A stretch of 64,000 nucleotides of DNA from Marsupella aquatica. Its lineage: Eukaryota; Marchantiophyta. Positions 1-10,345 of the stretch are shown here, piece after piece. The notes beneath the pieces were generated by a model, which had not been told where the DNA came from, did not search any database, and saw nothing but the letters and a program-made list of their open reading frames with translations. Location of the stretch: assembly GCA_973895155.1 (NCBI GenBank), contig OZ316892.1, forward strand, positions 26,660,001 through 26,724,000. The letters are read 5' to 3'. The position numbers were made by a program, and so were the translations under genes. Within the stretch, counting starts at the first letter, position 1, and each line of letters begins with the position of its first letter.

Positions 1-24
1 TGGTCAGGTGCAAGAGGAGTGGGG

Positions 25-78
25 TGATATGGCTAAGATCGCGATTCGTAGACGTTTGTAGCGATCTTAGCCATATCA
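25..78. repeat. Perfect 18-bp inverted repeat (stem-loop)
   Basis: Positions 25-42 and 61-78 are exact reverse complements (tgatatggctaagatcgc and its complement) around an 18-nt loop. It lies just upstream of the RT fragment inside the decayed LINE. Such perfection inside an otherwise eroded element suggests a late origin, for example by template switching. Confidence 0.9.
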
Positions 79-103
79 TCTAAGCCTAATTCTGGATAAT
101 TAA

Positions 104-412
104 GGTTCATTTCAGATTACGCAGGAGGAAAAGAAAGGGTTAGAGGCAGAATTAACTCTTGATGAGATCCTATGTGCGACGAAAGCGCTTGGGTCTTTTA
201 AAGCGCCTGGCCATAATGACATACCGGCTGAATTCTTCTTAGCCTTTTGGGAGCAATTGGCGCCGATGTTGCTTGAGGCCATTCAATGCAGCATTCAAAA
301 AGGGAGGTTCAGTAAGAATTTTTTTAAAGGGCTCATTGTGTTGCTTTGGAGAAAAGGGGATGAAATGATGATTGAAAATAATCGTCCTATTGTACGTGCT
401 ATTGACCGGTAA
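104..412 (+). pseudogene. LINE reverse transcriptase, N-terminal (fingers) fragment
   Basis: One open frame without an initiator. It carries an acidic/amphipathic lead, then FKAPGHNDIPAEFF, the LINE RT block that normally reads KAPGxDG(I/F). This is followed by the typical aromatic stretch with FFKGLIVLLWRKGD and a NNRPIV block that matches the usual (W/N)RPI(T/S) motif. The frame ends at TAA 410-412, exactly where a nested inverted repeat (417-462) begins, so the palindrome is one of the lesions that broke the gene. Probable role before decay: cDNA synthesis at the nicked target. Confidence 0.8.
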
Positions 413-416
413 GCTA

Positions 417-462
417 CAAGATCGGAACTAAGACATTTTAGCTACGTCTTATCCGGATCTTG
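417..462. repeat. Nested inverted repeat interrupting the LINE RT
   Basis: 417-434 (caagatcggaactaagac) pairs with 446-462 (gtcttatccggatcttg) with two small bulges around an 11-nt loop. It coincides with the end of the first RT frame. Confidence 0.75.
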
Positions 463-582
463 ACTTGGAATGTATTGGATCAACAGTATGCTTATCTCCC
501 TAGCAGATCTATCCATCATTCGATGCTCCTTATGAATTAGATGGTGGATCAGGCCATGTCATCATCTGATCCCTTTGTCTAG

Positions 583-1350
583 CTTAAATTGGATGTTATT
601 AAGGCTTTTGACAGTGTGGAATGGATTTTCATGGTTTGTATGACGGAGAGGATGGGATTAGGGGAATTCTTCTTGAATTTCTTTCGTTCCATGACGGTCA
701 ACGCTTCATCAGCACTTTTGATAAATGGAAAGGTTACGGCTCCATTTAACATTTCGGGTTCTGTTAGGCAAGGGTGCCCGATCTCACCTCTTTTCTTCAT
801 TATCGCTAGGGAATGGTAAAGACTGTCTCTTAACAGAGAAGCTTTTTGGTGGAGGTTTAGAGGGTGTTTGTTTTCAGGAAGCAGGGCTACACTTAGCAAC
901 AGTTCTATGCTGACAATACCACTGTGATACTGAAGGGGGATAAAAAAATATTGATTCATGCAAAGCAGTATTTGACATATTTACAGCGGCTTCAGGTTTG
1001 ACTTGTATCTGGGAGATTGTAAATGCAATTATGCTTAGTTATGTCCTGCTCCCAGGATGATCTTCACTGGATATGGGAGGGCCCGAGACAATACTCAAAA
1101 CTTCTCGGTTTTGTCTTTGGGGCTCGTGGTATTGATCATGGGTGTACATTGAGTCATGTAAAGGAGGTGCTACACAAAAAGCTGGTGCTCGCGAAGAGAA
1201 GACCTCTCTCATTTATAGCTAGAGTGTTGTTGGTTAATCACATTGTGATGGGATCACTTTGGTATCTCCTTATCCTATGGAGTGGTACCAATCAGGAATT
1301 ACACGCTGTGTATATGATTTTGGTTAATTTCCCATGGGAGGGATAGGCTA
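583..1350 (+). pseudogene. LINE reverse transcriptase core fragment
   Basis: The frame at 583-819 reads LDVIKAFDSVEW, motif A with its catalytic Asp, then GSVRQGCPISPLFF, the motif-B region. It then breaks. At 906-917 another frame reads YADN where a YADD box is expected, so the second Asp of the active-site pair is Asn. A further segment at 1023-1346 has a YSKLLGFVFG block that fits the 'YLGxPxG' motif and the RPLSFIARVLLVNHIV stretch typical of LINE thumb regions. Multiple frame changes make it non-functional. Confidence 0.82.
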
Positions 1351-1660
1351 TTTCAGCGAGCTGTAGAATTAACTCTCGTCTGTTGGCTCTGAAGAAAAAT
1401 GAAGGAGGTGTAGTAAGGGTTAATATCTTTTGAGCACCAGGTTGCTGCTATGGCTGCTTGGTTTATTTAATTTGCTATATATATCAGATGGTCATCACCC
1501 GTTACAGCTACTACTTCGTGCCAGAATCCAAGATCTCTTGGCTCATAAAATAATGGGGGGTGGATGATTTCTCATGGGTCTTTAACAAAAATGCAGAACT
1601 CTACCGTCTTCTGGCTCTGTTATTTGGAAAGTTATCCGTAGATCCTGGAACAAATTAAAA

Positions 1661-1903
1661 GTGTTTCTGGAGTTTGTAGTTCCAAATAATGTACAGGATG
1701 TCCTTGAAAGGTCGTTGTGGTCACCATCAGTTAATCCTAAGTTTATTTCCTCTATCGGGTGTAAGTCAGTGCAACAACGTCATTTGAAAGAGTTGGGGAT
1801 TAAGTGCTGGAAAGATGTGATGTCTAATACAATGACCCCTATTGAGCGGGAGGAGATGGACTCAACCTTGCAGCCACATGGCATTCAATGCGTTGCTGGA
1901 TAA
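1661..1903 (+). pseudogene. LINE ORF2 post-RT connector fragment
   Basis: An open stretch of 80 codons between the RT core and the C-terminal zinc region of the same remnant, same strand and order. It contains a hydrophobic/basic segment with GCKSVQQRHLKELGIKCWKD, resembling the 'L..LG....D' connector found between thumb and zf-RVT in plant LINEs. There is no independent domain. The assignment rests on position within the element, with moderate support from sequence texture. Confidence 0.5.
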
Positions 1904-2138
1904 TTCCAAATTTGTTGATGCTCAAAAATCAAAATGCGGAAAGTAAAGTGTTGGCTTCTCAGATCCCGGTGAAAGAAGGAAATCTGGTTTGGGAAATTAC
2001 GGTGTCAAATGGTTCCTTTGAGAAGATGTGGAGGCCGAGAGAGATTCTATAGGATTCACTTTCATCCTTTGTTATTTGTAACGGTGTTCTTAAAAAGATT
2101 GAATGTAGTCCTCTGATCTAGAGGTTCCTCTGTTCAAA

Positions 2139-2916
2139 ATGACCACTGGAAGAATGAAGAATTGGGTTACTTACAGATACGGGATTAGCATAATAGGAAA
2201 GTCGTGCTCTACGCTGGGTCTTGCTGATTGTTTTCAATGGACAAGTGGTAACAAATTCTTCCATGCATCTATGGCTTGTTTTCAAAAACTTCTACAAAAA
2301 CGGGATTTGTCAGAGAATATTGGTCTTTGCAAATGGCGAATGGAACTTCATGCTGTTCCCGAGGATTCTTTCATTTGGGGAAGTATTTGGAAGTCATCCA
2401 GGGAAGAAAAGGTGAACTTTTTCTTATGGCAAGTGGCACAGAGAATTATTGCTACCAAACACTATATTGGGAGACGCTCGGTGCGCAGAGATGACACTTG
2501 TGCTACCATTCCCTTTGTACATAATGATGTTGCATGGTGGTGTTTGAGATGTGATAATAATGCTCATGAAGATCTACTTCATTGTTTATGGTTGTGTCCT
2601 GATTCACAAAGGGTTTGGAGATGGATTGAGAGTCATCCTCCAGGCTGTTGGAACCAGGGAAATCAGTTTCCACCTTGATCCAAGTCAGGCAATTTTGGGA
2701 TCTCCTCTTATCATTCGTAAGGACTTTCCTTCGAAGCTGTGGCACCTTGCTCGAGGGATTACATGTTGGCAGATTTGGAAAGCTCGGTGTTCTTTGGAAA
2801 AAGAACAACTGCATATCTCAAGCGTCGGGATTCAATTCAGAATCTGGCATGAGATCCGGATGAGTATGAAAATTCCTTGGAATAAGGGTTGGGCCCTGGC
2901 TTTGAATGAGGGGTGA
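2139..2916 (+). pseudogene. LINE ORF2 C-terminal zf-RVT-like region
   Basis: The first frame (2139-2678) contains VNFFLWQVAQRIIATKHYI followed by a Cys/His set (CLRCDNNAHEDLLHCLWLC) and RVWRWI. This is the organisation of the zf-RVT zinc-binding region that follows RT in plant L1 elements (FLWRL...C..C....E...H..F.C......W). A frame change at about 2660 leads into 2551-2916, which continues with the usual LARGITCWQIWKARC-type ending. The two overlapping frames show a single frameshift. Stop near 2916, then the 3' untranslated tail. Confidence 0.82.
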
Positions 2917-3455
2917 TGCAGAATGGAGTTGATGGGACAGATGCAGTGTGATTTTGGGCGTAATGGAGGTCTTTACTGTTTACAGGATGGACAGTTTGTG
3001 GTCTATGTTAGGCCACTATGGTTCTTTAATCCTCAATGATGTGTTTTCTCTGTCTCTGGCTAGGCTTCGCTGTTTGGCGATTGTCTCGTACTTAGTCTGG
3101 TAGTTAGGGATCTGTGCATCCTTTCTGTGAATTTTTGTTCAAGTTCAGTGCTTCAGATTTCAGTTGTTTCTGGCTGTCTCTCTGCCTGGCCTTGGGTGTG
3201 AGTTGGCCCTCATGTTTGTGTTGGATCGTAGTCTTTTTTGTTTGTGGTGGGTGATCGTTCCCGTGATCGTTGTTGGATTACTTTTCGCTGTCACCTTTAG
3301 CCTTTGCCCTCCTGACTGGATGTGTCTGGTCTTTGACTGGTTGTTGGTCTTTGTCCCTTGTTTGAGTCTGACCAGTGGTTCCCTGTTTTTTATTGTTGGA
3401 TTTTACTTCCTGATGAGTAAAGTGCTCCTTTCAAAAAACAAAAATAAATAAATTA

Positions 3456-3904
3456 AATGCACAACTTTTTACACACACTTGATTGAGATGCAATTTAGGA
3501 CGTTTGAAGTAAGTTTTTTATTAGAGGTATAGTCACCAAGGATGCTAAAAATATGGCTGCAACAATGCAATAAGGCACCAATGAGAGTAGCTAGACTTCA
3601 TTTTTGGTGTGGAGTTTATGATTGATACGTAAGTAGTGTACAACATTAAGGAAACATGTAGTGTACAGTATTGAACAATAACCCATGAACAAAGGCTAAA
3701 CGAGTTGGCAAAGTGTCGAGCTCTTCGAATAGATGATGGCTCTCCCAAATCCGAGAATGATAAATTATTGAATATCCTAGCTATGAACGAACTCAAAGGC
3801 AACGAGATCTCGTTCTCATTCGTTTGTTGCGCGGAAGAAGGGATGGATGGCCGGAGGTGTCACTATTGGTATCTCACTTTAAAGTTGGACCAGGGCTTGG
3901 CAAT
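3456..3904 (+). other. Spacer with one unrecognised short ORF (3705-3908)
   Basis: No known gene is recognised. The 67-codon frame at 3705-3908 begins MAKCRALRIDDGSPKSENDK and ends near HYWYLTLKLDQG. The last block superficially recalls the YYLTLE strand of plant cystatins, but no QxVxG loop or other family landmark is present, so I do not assign it. Part of 3590-3690 weakly resembles 34040-34140, the flank of the intact LINE. The stretch ends abruptly at the edge of an inverted repeat module at about 3905. Confidence 0.35.
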
Positions 3905-4318
3905 ATAAATGTTAGTATACTTTTTTACAGAGCTTGGGTTTGCAGTCGTCATCGAAGCCTTCGAATCAAGCTGTAGCTTTCACCTAATAGATGATCATGA
4001 AGATTTTACTGTTAAAAGCACTCGATGTACATATTCAGAACAGTTTCACCTAGTGTCAATTGGTGGGCGAAATGATTTAATGGTAGCAGACATCAAACCC
4101 AATGCTAAGTAAATCAAATGTGTTATTGACCTTCAAGTTTGGTCGTCAATATTCAAGTAAATGTTCTGGATTACAAACCTACTGTGTCTTAACTCGTCCG
4201 GTCCGCTAGTTAAGACACAGTACGTTTGGAATCCAGAACATTTACTTCATTGTTTCCAATCCGCACCAAAATCTAACTCAAAACCTACTAAGCTCAGAAA
4301 TCTGGTTCATTGTGCCAG
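3905..4318 (-). repeat. Upstream module, inverted copy, with long palindrome
   Basis: Read on the minus strand this matches the module that sits upstream of family genes in direct orientation at 22150-22560, 49500-49780, and more distantly at 9490-9720, 18960-19200 and 46300-46520. Shared landmarks are the GTGCGAATCGGAAAC lead, ATGTTCTGGATT, CTCGTCCGG(G/T)CCGCTAG, TTGA(A/G)(T/C)ATTGACGACCAAA and GGGTTTGATG. The outer edge at 3905 (tatactttttttacagagctt type) is the same edge seen at about 10346. Unlike the direct copies, this one has the extra inverted arm that makes the 4155-4247 palindrome. Confidence 0.8.
4155..4247. repeat. Palindrome with 40-bp arms and 13-nt loop
   Basis: Arms 4155-4194 and 4208-4247 are complementary at 38 of 40 positions around the loop cgtccggtccgct. 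The same palindrome recurs at 10604-10697 with more mismatches, and at 11325-11400 with most of the left arm lost. Directly oriented module copies lack the second arm. Confidence 0.92.
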
Positions 4319-6735
4319 ATCTTGGCAGAAGTAGTACAGTGCAGAAATTCACAGAATGGAATTTGGACTCACCAATGACTTCACAGTGTCACTGCTCCAA
4401 AGAACACAAGGCCTGCAATTGATTCAATGAACAGGAGGAAATATGAGTGAGACAGTAACGACTACAGTATGACGTACATTGGCTCATACCCTATCAGAAT
4501 TCATAGGAAGTACAACATATATAAAAGAGAGAGAATTGCGGCCACGAGATTGTAAAAACTGAAAGGACAACAACGGAAAAACGGCAACGGACAACAAATC
4601 TGTCAATGACTGAGATACAATGACCCCGGAAAAATACCCTATGTTTAAGCGGGACCGCTCCTGTGAAGGCTCAAACTTCGCAGCAAACACTGAAATCTTC
4701 AGAAGTAAAGGAATTCCCCGCGGCCCCCCTCTGAAAAAAGTCAGAGAAACTGTCCCACACGAGAGATTTACCACTTGAGCAAAGTAAAGATAATTAAACA
4801 TGTGTTTCAGCTGAGATGGTAGGAATCCATAACTATGCCCTATAACTTCTGTAAAGTAGATAAAAGAAATGATTGAATAGTAATGATCCACACCTGAGCT
4901 TGCCAAATGTAAGCAATGCGATCGCAACAAGAAACAGCATGTTTCACTCCTTCACAGATCAAAGCTCAGATTGTAACACAAAGAAAAGAATGATTGCAGG
5001 CAGGTCACATTCCTCAAACAGACGGATGGCTCTAAATCAAGAAGCGGAAAAGATAATTGCGCACCTGAGCTTGCCAAATTTAAGCAATGCGATCGCAACA
5101 AGAAACAGCATGTTTCACCCCTTCAAAGATCGAAGCTCAGATTGTAACACAAAGAAAAGAATGATTGCATGCAGGTCACATTCCTCAAACAGACGGACGG
5201 CTCTAAATCAAGAAGGGGAAAAGATAATTGCGCATGAGTTGCATTGAAATACTAAATGTAGTACCTGTGTGCAGTTGACAGTGAGTAACGTACAAGAGTA
5301 ATAATTGCAATAGGGCACATACGACGTGTATCGGAAAAAAGTAAAGTAGAGATATGTCAGATCAATTGACCTGAGAAGATTTGTGTGAGACTTAGATTGA
5401 AGTCACCTCAGGAGATCTGTAAAAGGTAACGTCTATCATGAGATGTTGAAGCGAGTTAATGCCAGCTTAATTATGGTACAAGTGCACGGGAGGTGAAATT
5501 CAAAAAATTATTAAAATGAGTGATCATGCGAAGATCCTTATATAGACAACGCGGTCCTAAGTCTCATGTGTCTCAATTCACCTTCAATAAGTTGAGCATT
5601 TGAATGAAAATCACAATAGTACCAACTGTGCCGGACTCAAAATTTAATGTTGCAGGAATGCAAAGCAGTTGACTGTGGTCTACAGCTAGTGATATTTCAC
5701 AGAAACAAGAGAGAAATTTTGCGTATGTGGAGGTGGTTCGCTGGGGAAAAGGATGGAAGTTCATTGGTCTCGGATACAGTTCACTTAGGCATTTCAATTC
5801 AAAGATAACGGGAAAGAGACTGCAGCAGTATTTTAATTTGGGTAGCATTTTAATTCAAAAAGACCTTCAGTCGCTTGATGATGACTGCATGCACGCATTG
5901 TTGTTAGAAAATGTATACAGATTGCAGAGAACAAGCACCTCGTTCGACTCCCTTGTTCAAAACTGAAGGTAGCAATTGGGGCCTAGGCCATCGACTCTGG
6001 ATCAATTGTGAAACAACCGGTATCGGCAATACGCAAGCATCCATCATTGCCGATCCAGACAATGGCTTCCTAAAGAGTTCATGCGCGCAGGTATTGTTAC
6101 TTTTAATGAGCATCGAGTGGATTTCTAAAATACAAATTTCAGTCACGGCTACTGTATAAATCTAGTTCAAATAACATTCAAATTAACATGAACTTCACAT
6201 GGTTCACAGACGTCACAGTTACAGGTCCAATCAGACTAATTGCAGACATCATACACATCAAAATTGAATAACATTCACGGTTTTTCCAGGGTTCAGCACC
6301 GAGGCGACCGAGAGCGACCGAGACTCACTCTTGCAAGGATTCCTATCAAGATGGAAGAAATCTTTCGCGGCCCGGCAACAATCTCGGTGGAGACAGCAGA
6401 GGAACCATTTACCTGAAATTAATTCAATACTTGGGATAACCCGTCCGTGGGATTAAGTGCAGAAACGGACAATTATACTCCCCGATACAGGACACCTATA
6501 TAGACAGGCTCAACAGAAGAGGGGAAACATGTACTCACTTGGAAAAAGAGGAGTAGTGAACGAGTCTGCTAGTCGATTCGAAAGCGACCGAAACGGCTAT
6601 CGTTTATCCAAGCAGTAGTTTCACTGTAAGAAGCCAGGACCTCAATCCTGAAAAGCTTGATGACTCTCAAATTGTTCCGGTAAGAGACAGGACTTCCAAA
6701 AATATCAAAACATAAGTAGGTGCCAGCAAATGCTT
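4316..6735 (+). repeat. Segment Q, copy 1 (pairs with 28050-30345)
   Basis: A collinear copy of 28050-30345 with small indels and many substitutions. No established gene is recognised. Copy 1 differs by a private 171-bp direct duplication (4891-5232) and by lesions in frames that are open in copy 2: codon TCA to TGA near 4420 compared with the 27942-28178 frame, and frame breaks across 6260-6735 relative to 29851-30342. A stretch at 5727-5966 (HFNSK..GK..QQYFNL, SLDDDCMHALLL) keeps its frame in both copies and could be an old exon. Confidence 0.8.
4891..5232 (+). repeat. In-frame 171-bp tandem duplication
   Basis: Two units, 4891-5061 and 5062-5232, nearly identical, of exactly 57 codons each. 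They make a 124-codon open frame (4873-5247) with two copies of a LSLPN(V/L)SNAIATRNSMFH block. The paralogous position in copy 2 (about 28635-28805) has one unit only, and it is frameshifted, so the open frame is probably a by-product of duplication rather than a gene. Confidence 0.85.
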
Positions 6736-6744
6736 GATGTTGTC

Positions 6745-7565
6745 ATGCTGCTGCTGCAATAGATAGAAAAGCTTGAATGGCATCATAGGCTTCGACTTCA
6801 GGGAAGACTATGGAATACAGTGACTGAGCTACAGAGCGTTGGAAAGTCGGCGGGAAAGTGACATCGCGCGAGGAGTACATGATCCGTGATCAGCTGCACT
6901 TGTAGCTTCTGGCGTGACTTTTTTTTTATCTGCAACTTTTCAATCTATCACAACACCAGCAGAACAACATCAAGCGTTTGCAGCACACGTACCGCAGGCT
7001 GTTCGACTATCCACCTGACGCCACATCGAATCCAGTGAAATTCTTTGCCCGATTACTTGTGCACGAGTCTCCAGCGAAGAAACCTCAGGAAGTAAAGCCT
7101 ACTAAGCTGAGAAATCTTGGTTCATTGTACGTGCAGGTAATGAGTCCACCCACGTTGTCAACCTTGGTTTCAACTTCTTTCGATCACCACGAGTCCCAGT
7201 AGCAGGTGCTCAGATGACGGATCAACCAATCGCAGCTGGACGAAATAATCCGATATCGCAGCGCGCAACAGCATGGTGCCCATCATCATTTCGAGCTGGG
7301 AGTCCGAGGACGTCACTTCGCCAAACCGATCCAAGAGGCCTTGAAAAATCGTCGTGTAGATGGGATATTAGCGATGATCATGCATCGTGATGAGAGCGCT
7401 GTACATTTCAAAGCACAGGAGGTGCTGAGCATCGTATGCCAAGAAAAAGGACGAGAACGGCTACTTTGAAACTCTTTGCAAAAGCAGAAGATGAGTGACT
7501 TTGGGTTGCACAGTTCACTTACCCAGAATCCTACGGATCAGACGACTAGAAGCAGTAGACAAGAC
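6745..7565 (+). pseudogene. C-type family gene, copy 1: N-terminal part inverted, body broken
   Basis: The gene start is recognisable at 6745-6770 (gctgctgcaatagatagaaa, initiator ATG changed to ATA). The next block, about 6771-6966, is the gene's own N-terminal region in reverse orientation: its reverse complement contains the start-codon region, the AGCTGATCACGGATCA block and the TATGATGCCA(A/T)TCAAG block seen in direct orientation at 23666-23965 and 56626-56885. From 6967 the gene resumes in direct orientation with a SNPxKFFARLLVHESPAKKP repeat unit. At 7098-7163 this is interrupted by a 66-bp end of the inverted upstream module, and continues to the conserved tail (MHRDES, AQEVLSIVCQE). 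Confidence 0.75.
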
Positions 7566-7762
7566 ATATAACAAGATTCTGCGGAGTCCAGCCAAGCTAG
7601 TCCACGGTGAACGGTTTGGGGTAAGGTTTCGCGGAGTACTAGCTAGCTCAAGAATTGATCTAGATACTAGCTAACGCAAGAATTGTACATATATTTAAGT
7701 TGCATTCGCGTGAATCTAGCCTACCTCCCTATCTCCAGGAGGAACCAAACGAACTTAAAATA

Positions 7763-7897
7763 ATGTCTAATTTTGAATCCTTTGCTTTACGAAATCGCAT
7801 GAGACTTGTAGCTATAGCTCATCAGATTTTGATTCAACAAAACAATAGTAACGGAGATAATGCGCACAACATATTGAACGCATTGGCAGGAACTTGA
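7763..7897 (+). CDS. Small unrecognised ORF, copy 1 (44 aa)
   Basis: Starts MSNFESFALRNRMRLV and ends NALAGT. Polar, Gln/Asn-rich, with no recognised domain, signal or membrane segment. The frame is open for 21 codons upstream of the ATG without another ATG. Copies are at 31278-31415 (45 aa, intact) and 12060 (stopped by a TGA after about 30 codons). Between the two intact copies most base changes alter the amino acid, with one clear silent change, which argues against strong protein selection. It could be a terminal exon of the C-type gene just upstream. Confidence 0.35.
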   Translation: MSNFESFALRNRMRLVAIAHQILIQQNNSNGDNAHNILNALAGT

Positions 7898-7988
7898 AAG
7901 TCTACTCACACCGGCACACCGGCGTTGCCATTAGGCCTTTAGTTCTTAATTAACTGTATGGTGAAGTGTATCCAGAGAAAAATACATG

Positions 7989-8430
7989 AATGGAGTTGAG
8001 TACATCGCGTGCGTTGAGGTTGGAGATGTCCTCGCCTTCAACGTGCAAGAAGGGACTCGGAAAAGAACCATACACCATTTGCTGACAAATCTATAACGAG
8101 ATGCCTGGTAGTTTTCAGTGAAAGTCTGCTCAGGATAGACACTAATCATCAAAGGCTCCATGTGCAAGAGTATGATTGTGCTAGACATCATTGATCATGT
8201 GTCAATACAGGTTTTCGATCGAGGTTGCAATTTTCCTTGTTGGATACCTCGAGTTGACTTGCCTGCACATAACGAAAGTATCGTTGCAGCGAACAGGATG
8301 GTAACCTGCATTGCAAAACTACAAGCACGTCGTTCTCCATGAAAGGTGACTGTCATTCTGATGTCCTCCCGAGTCTCTTCCTGCACGTTGAAGGACGATT
8401 AATCGTCAACTTGAACGCAAGCCATGTACA
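7989..8430. ncRNA. Foldback, copy 1: long imperfect inverted repeat (small-RNA precursor candidate)
   Basis: The left arm (about 7989-8065) and right arm (about 8365-8430) are reverse complements over about 75 nt. Cores 8035-8060 and 8369-8394 form a 26-nt duplex with one A-C mismatch and one G-U pair. Outside the core roughly three quarters of positions match. The loop is about 310 nt. Reading the left arm forward gives NGVEYIACVEVGD...FNVQEGTR. Reading the right arm on the minus strand gives NGVLYMACVQVDD...FNVQEETR. Both arms therefore look like copies of one coding segment placed head to head. Expression is not shown. Confidence 0.6.
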
Positions 8431-9274
8431 GAACCCCATTCAGCTATGCGTCCCTAGCTGCGATGGTAACTGGCCGGATCTCGGGGGATATGTTCTAAAG
8501 CCTTATTCTCAGCTTTGATTAGTGTTCCAAGACTCACATTGCAAAATCCCCCGTCCCAAGGTATCCCGTCCACTACTTAATATTACTCTGCAATGCTGTT
8601 TATATATGCGCGGAGATGTACAGTAATCCCTTTAAGTCTCTGACTGAGGTTTGTAGAGTCTATCTTATCTACCCAAAAGGTCCAGTGTTGGCCAGTTACC
8701 CTGGCCTGAACAGTTTGATTCTCTTTGATAGTTTTGCAAACATGACGGGTTGCTGTTATCTTACTAATAATTCGCAGAGGGAAGTAACTTTTAAAGTCTG
8801 AAGCCTAGACAGTAACTCTCAATAAGAACAAAGGTGACAAAACTTAGAATGAGGGTGCTTCAAAGGGACATAACAAAGATGAACAAAATTGATAGCCAAA
8901 ACTGACATGAAGGTGGACAAATATAAGATGAACTAGCTCTAGATAAAGATCAAAACTGAAATGAAGATCAGGAATGGTGCAAAATGAGCAGGAAATATAT
9001 TTTTTGTGTGTATCTAACAAGTAATCGTGCTTGTCAAATAATTAATACAATACAACATCCGATAGCTCCGTTCTAAAATGTCGCTCGCGCGCGTCCTACA
9101 AACCAACGTGCAGCAGGTTAACGATTCAGACTAAGTACATCCGATCAGTTGAGCCTCAATATCGATCAAGGCAACTTCATTCTTCGCCCTTGAAGCTTTG
9201 TTCGTTGATACATTGAACTACTAGCGCACGAACTGCATGCATGTTAAATCGCGATCTCTCATCTTGCGCTCGCG

Positions 9275-9440
9275 CAGTGCAAAACTTGAGAAGGATATAT
9301 CCACGACTGTATCTGCACAAGGAGTCAAGCAAAACCGGAAATGGATACACAACTCCATCTGCACAAGGAGTCATGACAAGCAAAACTTCAAATGGATCCA
9401 CAACTCTATCTAGCTGCACAAGGAGTCAAGCTTCTTAGCC
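9275..9440 (+). repeat. Tandem tract, about 50-bp unit, three units
   Basis: Units contain GCAAAACTTGAxATGGAT...CTGCACAAGGAGTCA. The same tract with different unit numbers and spacing occurs at 18745-18895 and 46130-46235, always in the module upstream of family genes. Confidence 0.75.
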
Positions 9441-10160
9441 GGTAATATATAGGTGATGATGCAAATCCAAACAGTGCAGGTTCAGAATTAAAATATAATG
9501 AACTCGTCCGGGCTGCTAGTGTAGTTGAGCGTTGACGAGCAAAGCTAGGTGAAGGTCAACAACCCCATGGAGTTCAACTATGCACTCGACAGTTTGATGA
9601 TCTGATGCCATTGAGTCGTTTCCCCGATGAAGTGGCATTAGATGAACCTGTCCTGATGTACATCAATTCATCGTTACGGTCGCGGGAGATCAAGGCCTGT
9701 GTTGGCCAAACTGGCTAAAACTGGAAGTCGCTACGTACAGAGCGTGTTATGGTTTTGAGAACCCAAACCTACCAACGTCCCCTGAATGAGCGTATGCATC
9801 CTGAACAGATGCATGAACGAATCAAGCCCGTATCGTACCCTTTGGCGTCAAATGAAACAGTCACCGCCTCTAACCACTCAACTGACAACTAATCTACTTG
9901 ATACAATCGAACTCCAATACTAAGTTATCGATCTTGAGGAATTCATGCACCTACAACAGATACGCACTAGCCACCACCTAAACAGGCCCTACTGAAGCCA
10001 GGAATTTGTTATACTTCTGCAATGTGCATTCACAAAGACAGTACCGATTGATTTGACACAAGAGAACTAATTAATCGAGCTCATGCATCTCGTATCGATG
10101 GTGAGTAAATATATGGACCTGTAGCAGAAGCTAGTACGTACCAGTTACACCGCACAAAGA

Positions 10161-10190
10161 GGTGGTGAGCGGTGGTGAGCGGTGGTGAGC
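10161..10190 (+). repeat. 10-bp direct repeat, three exact copies
   Basis: ggtggtgagc occurs three times head to tail, at the junction between the upstream module and a gene-tail fragment. Confidence 0.95.
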
Positions 10191-10199
10191 GTATACGTC

Positions 10200-10345
10200 A
10201 AGCGACAGGAAGATCGAGAACGGGTACTTTGCAGCTCTTTGCATAAGCAAAAAGATGAGTGACTTGGTGTTGAACAGTTCACGTACCAACAATCCTACGG
10301 ATCAGGCGACCAGAACAACTAGACGAGACATATAACAAGATTCTT
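10200..10345 (+). pseudogene. Family gene 3' tail fragment
   Basis: Matches the C-type tail at 31010-31140 (caggaagatcgagaacgg, ctctttgca, gatgagtgactt, aatcctacggatcaggcgac, gacatataacaagattctt). It is cut on the left at the 10-bp repeat and on the right at the inverted module edge (about 10346). Confidence 0.75.

Larger units (their letters stand above)
1..3455 (+). mobile_element. Degenerate L1-like LINE remnant, cut by the window edge
   Basis: Pieces of a LINE ORF2 occur in the expected order on one strand: reverse transcriptase entry (104-412), RT core (583-1350), a post-RT segment (about 1661-1903) and the C-terminal zinc-binding region (2139-2916). Stops and frameshifts separate them. 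A T/G-rich 3' tail region follows and ends in an A-rich run at 3432-3455. The 5' side, endonuclease and ORF1 are absent or outside the window. The sequence differs from the intact LINE at 34206-43792, so it is another family or a much older copy. Left target-site duplication cannot be seen. Confidence 0.88.
8640..10200 (+). repeat. Rearranged patch: paralogue of 18130-19640 including a direct upstream module
   Basis: At about 8640 the segment switches from the sequence that continues at 32150 or 12950 to sequence matching 18130-19640 and 45300-46960. It contains the CpG-rich landmark tcgctcgcgcgcgtc (about 9081), the GCACAAGGAGTC tandem tract (9275-9440), the CTCGTCCGGGCTGCTAG block (about 9503) and the gagctcatgcatctcgtat block (about 10078). 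The gene body is absent. A family gene tail fragment (about 10200-10345) follows directly. No coding region is recognised. Confidence 0.75.

Noticed and set aside
3705-3908. Possible cystatin-like protein
   Set aside because: Only the HYWYLTLK strand resembles the family; the inhibitory loop and N-terminal glycine are missing.
4484-4930. 148-codon minus-strand ORF
   Set aside because: The paralogue in copy 2 (28226-28660) breaks this frame by several indels, and the translation has no recognisable domain.
5935-5965. A tRNA-like B-box (gttcgactccc) in a 7-bp stem
   Set aside because: No A-box or cloverleaf upstream, and the copy in segment Q copy 2 sits in the same non-tRNA context. The stem is gaacaag/cttgttc with an oversized loop.
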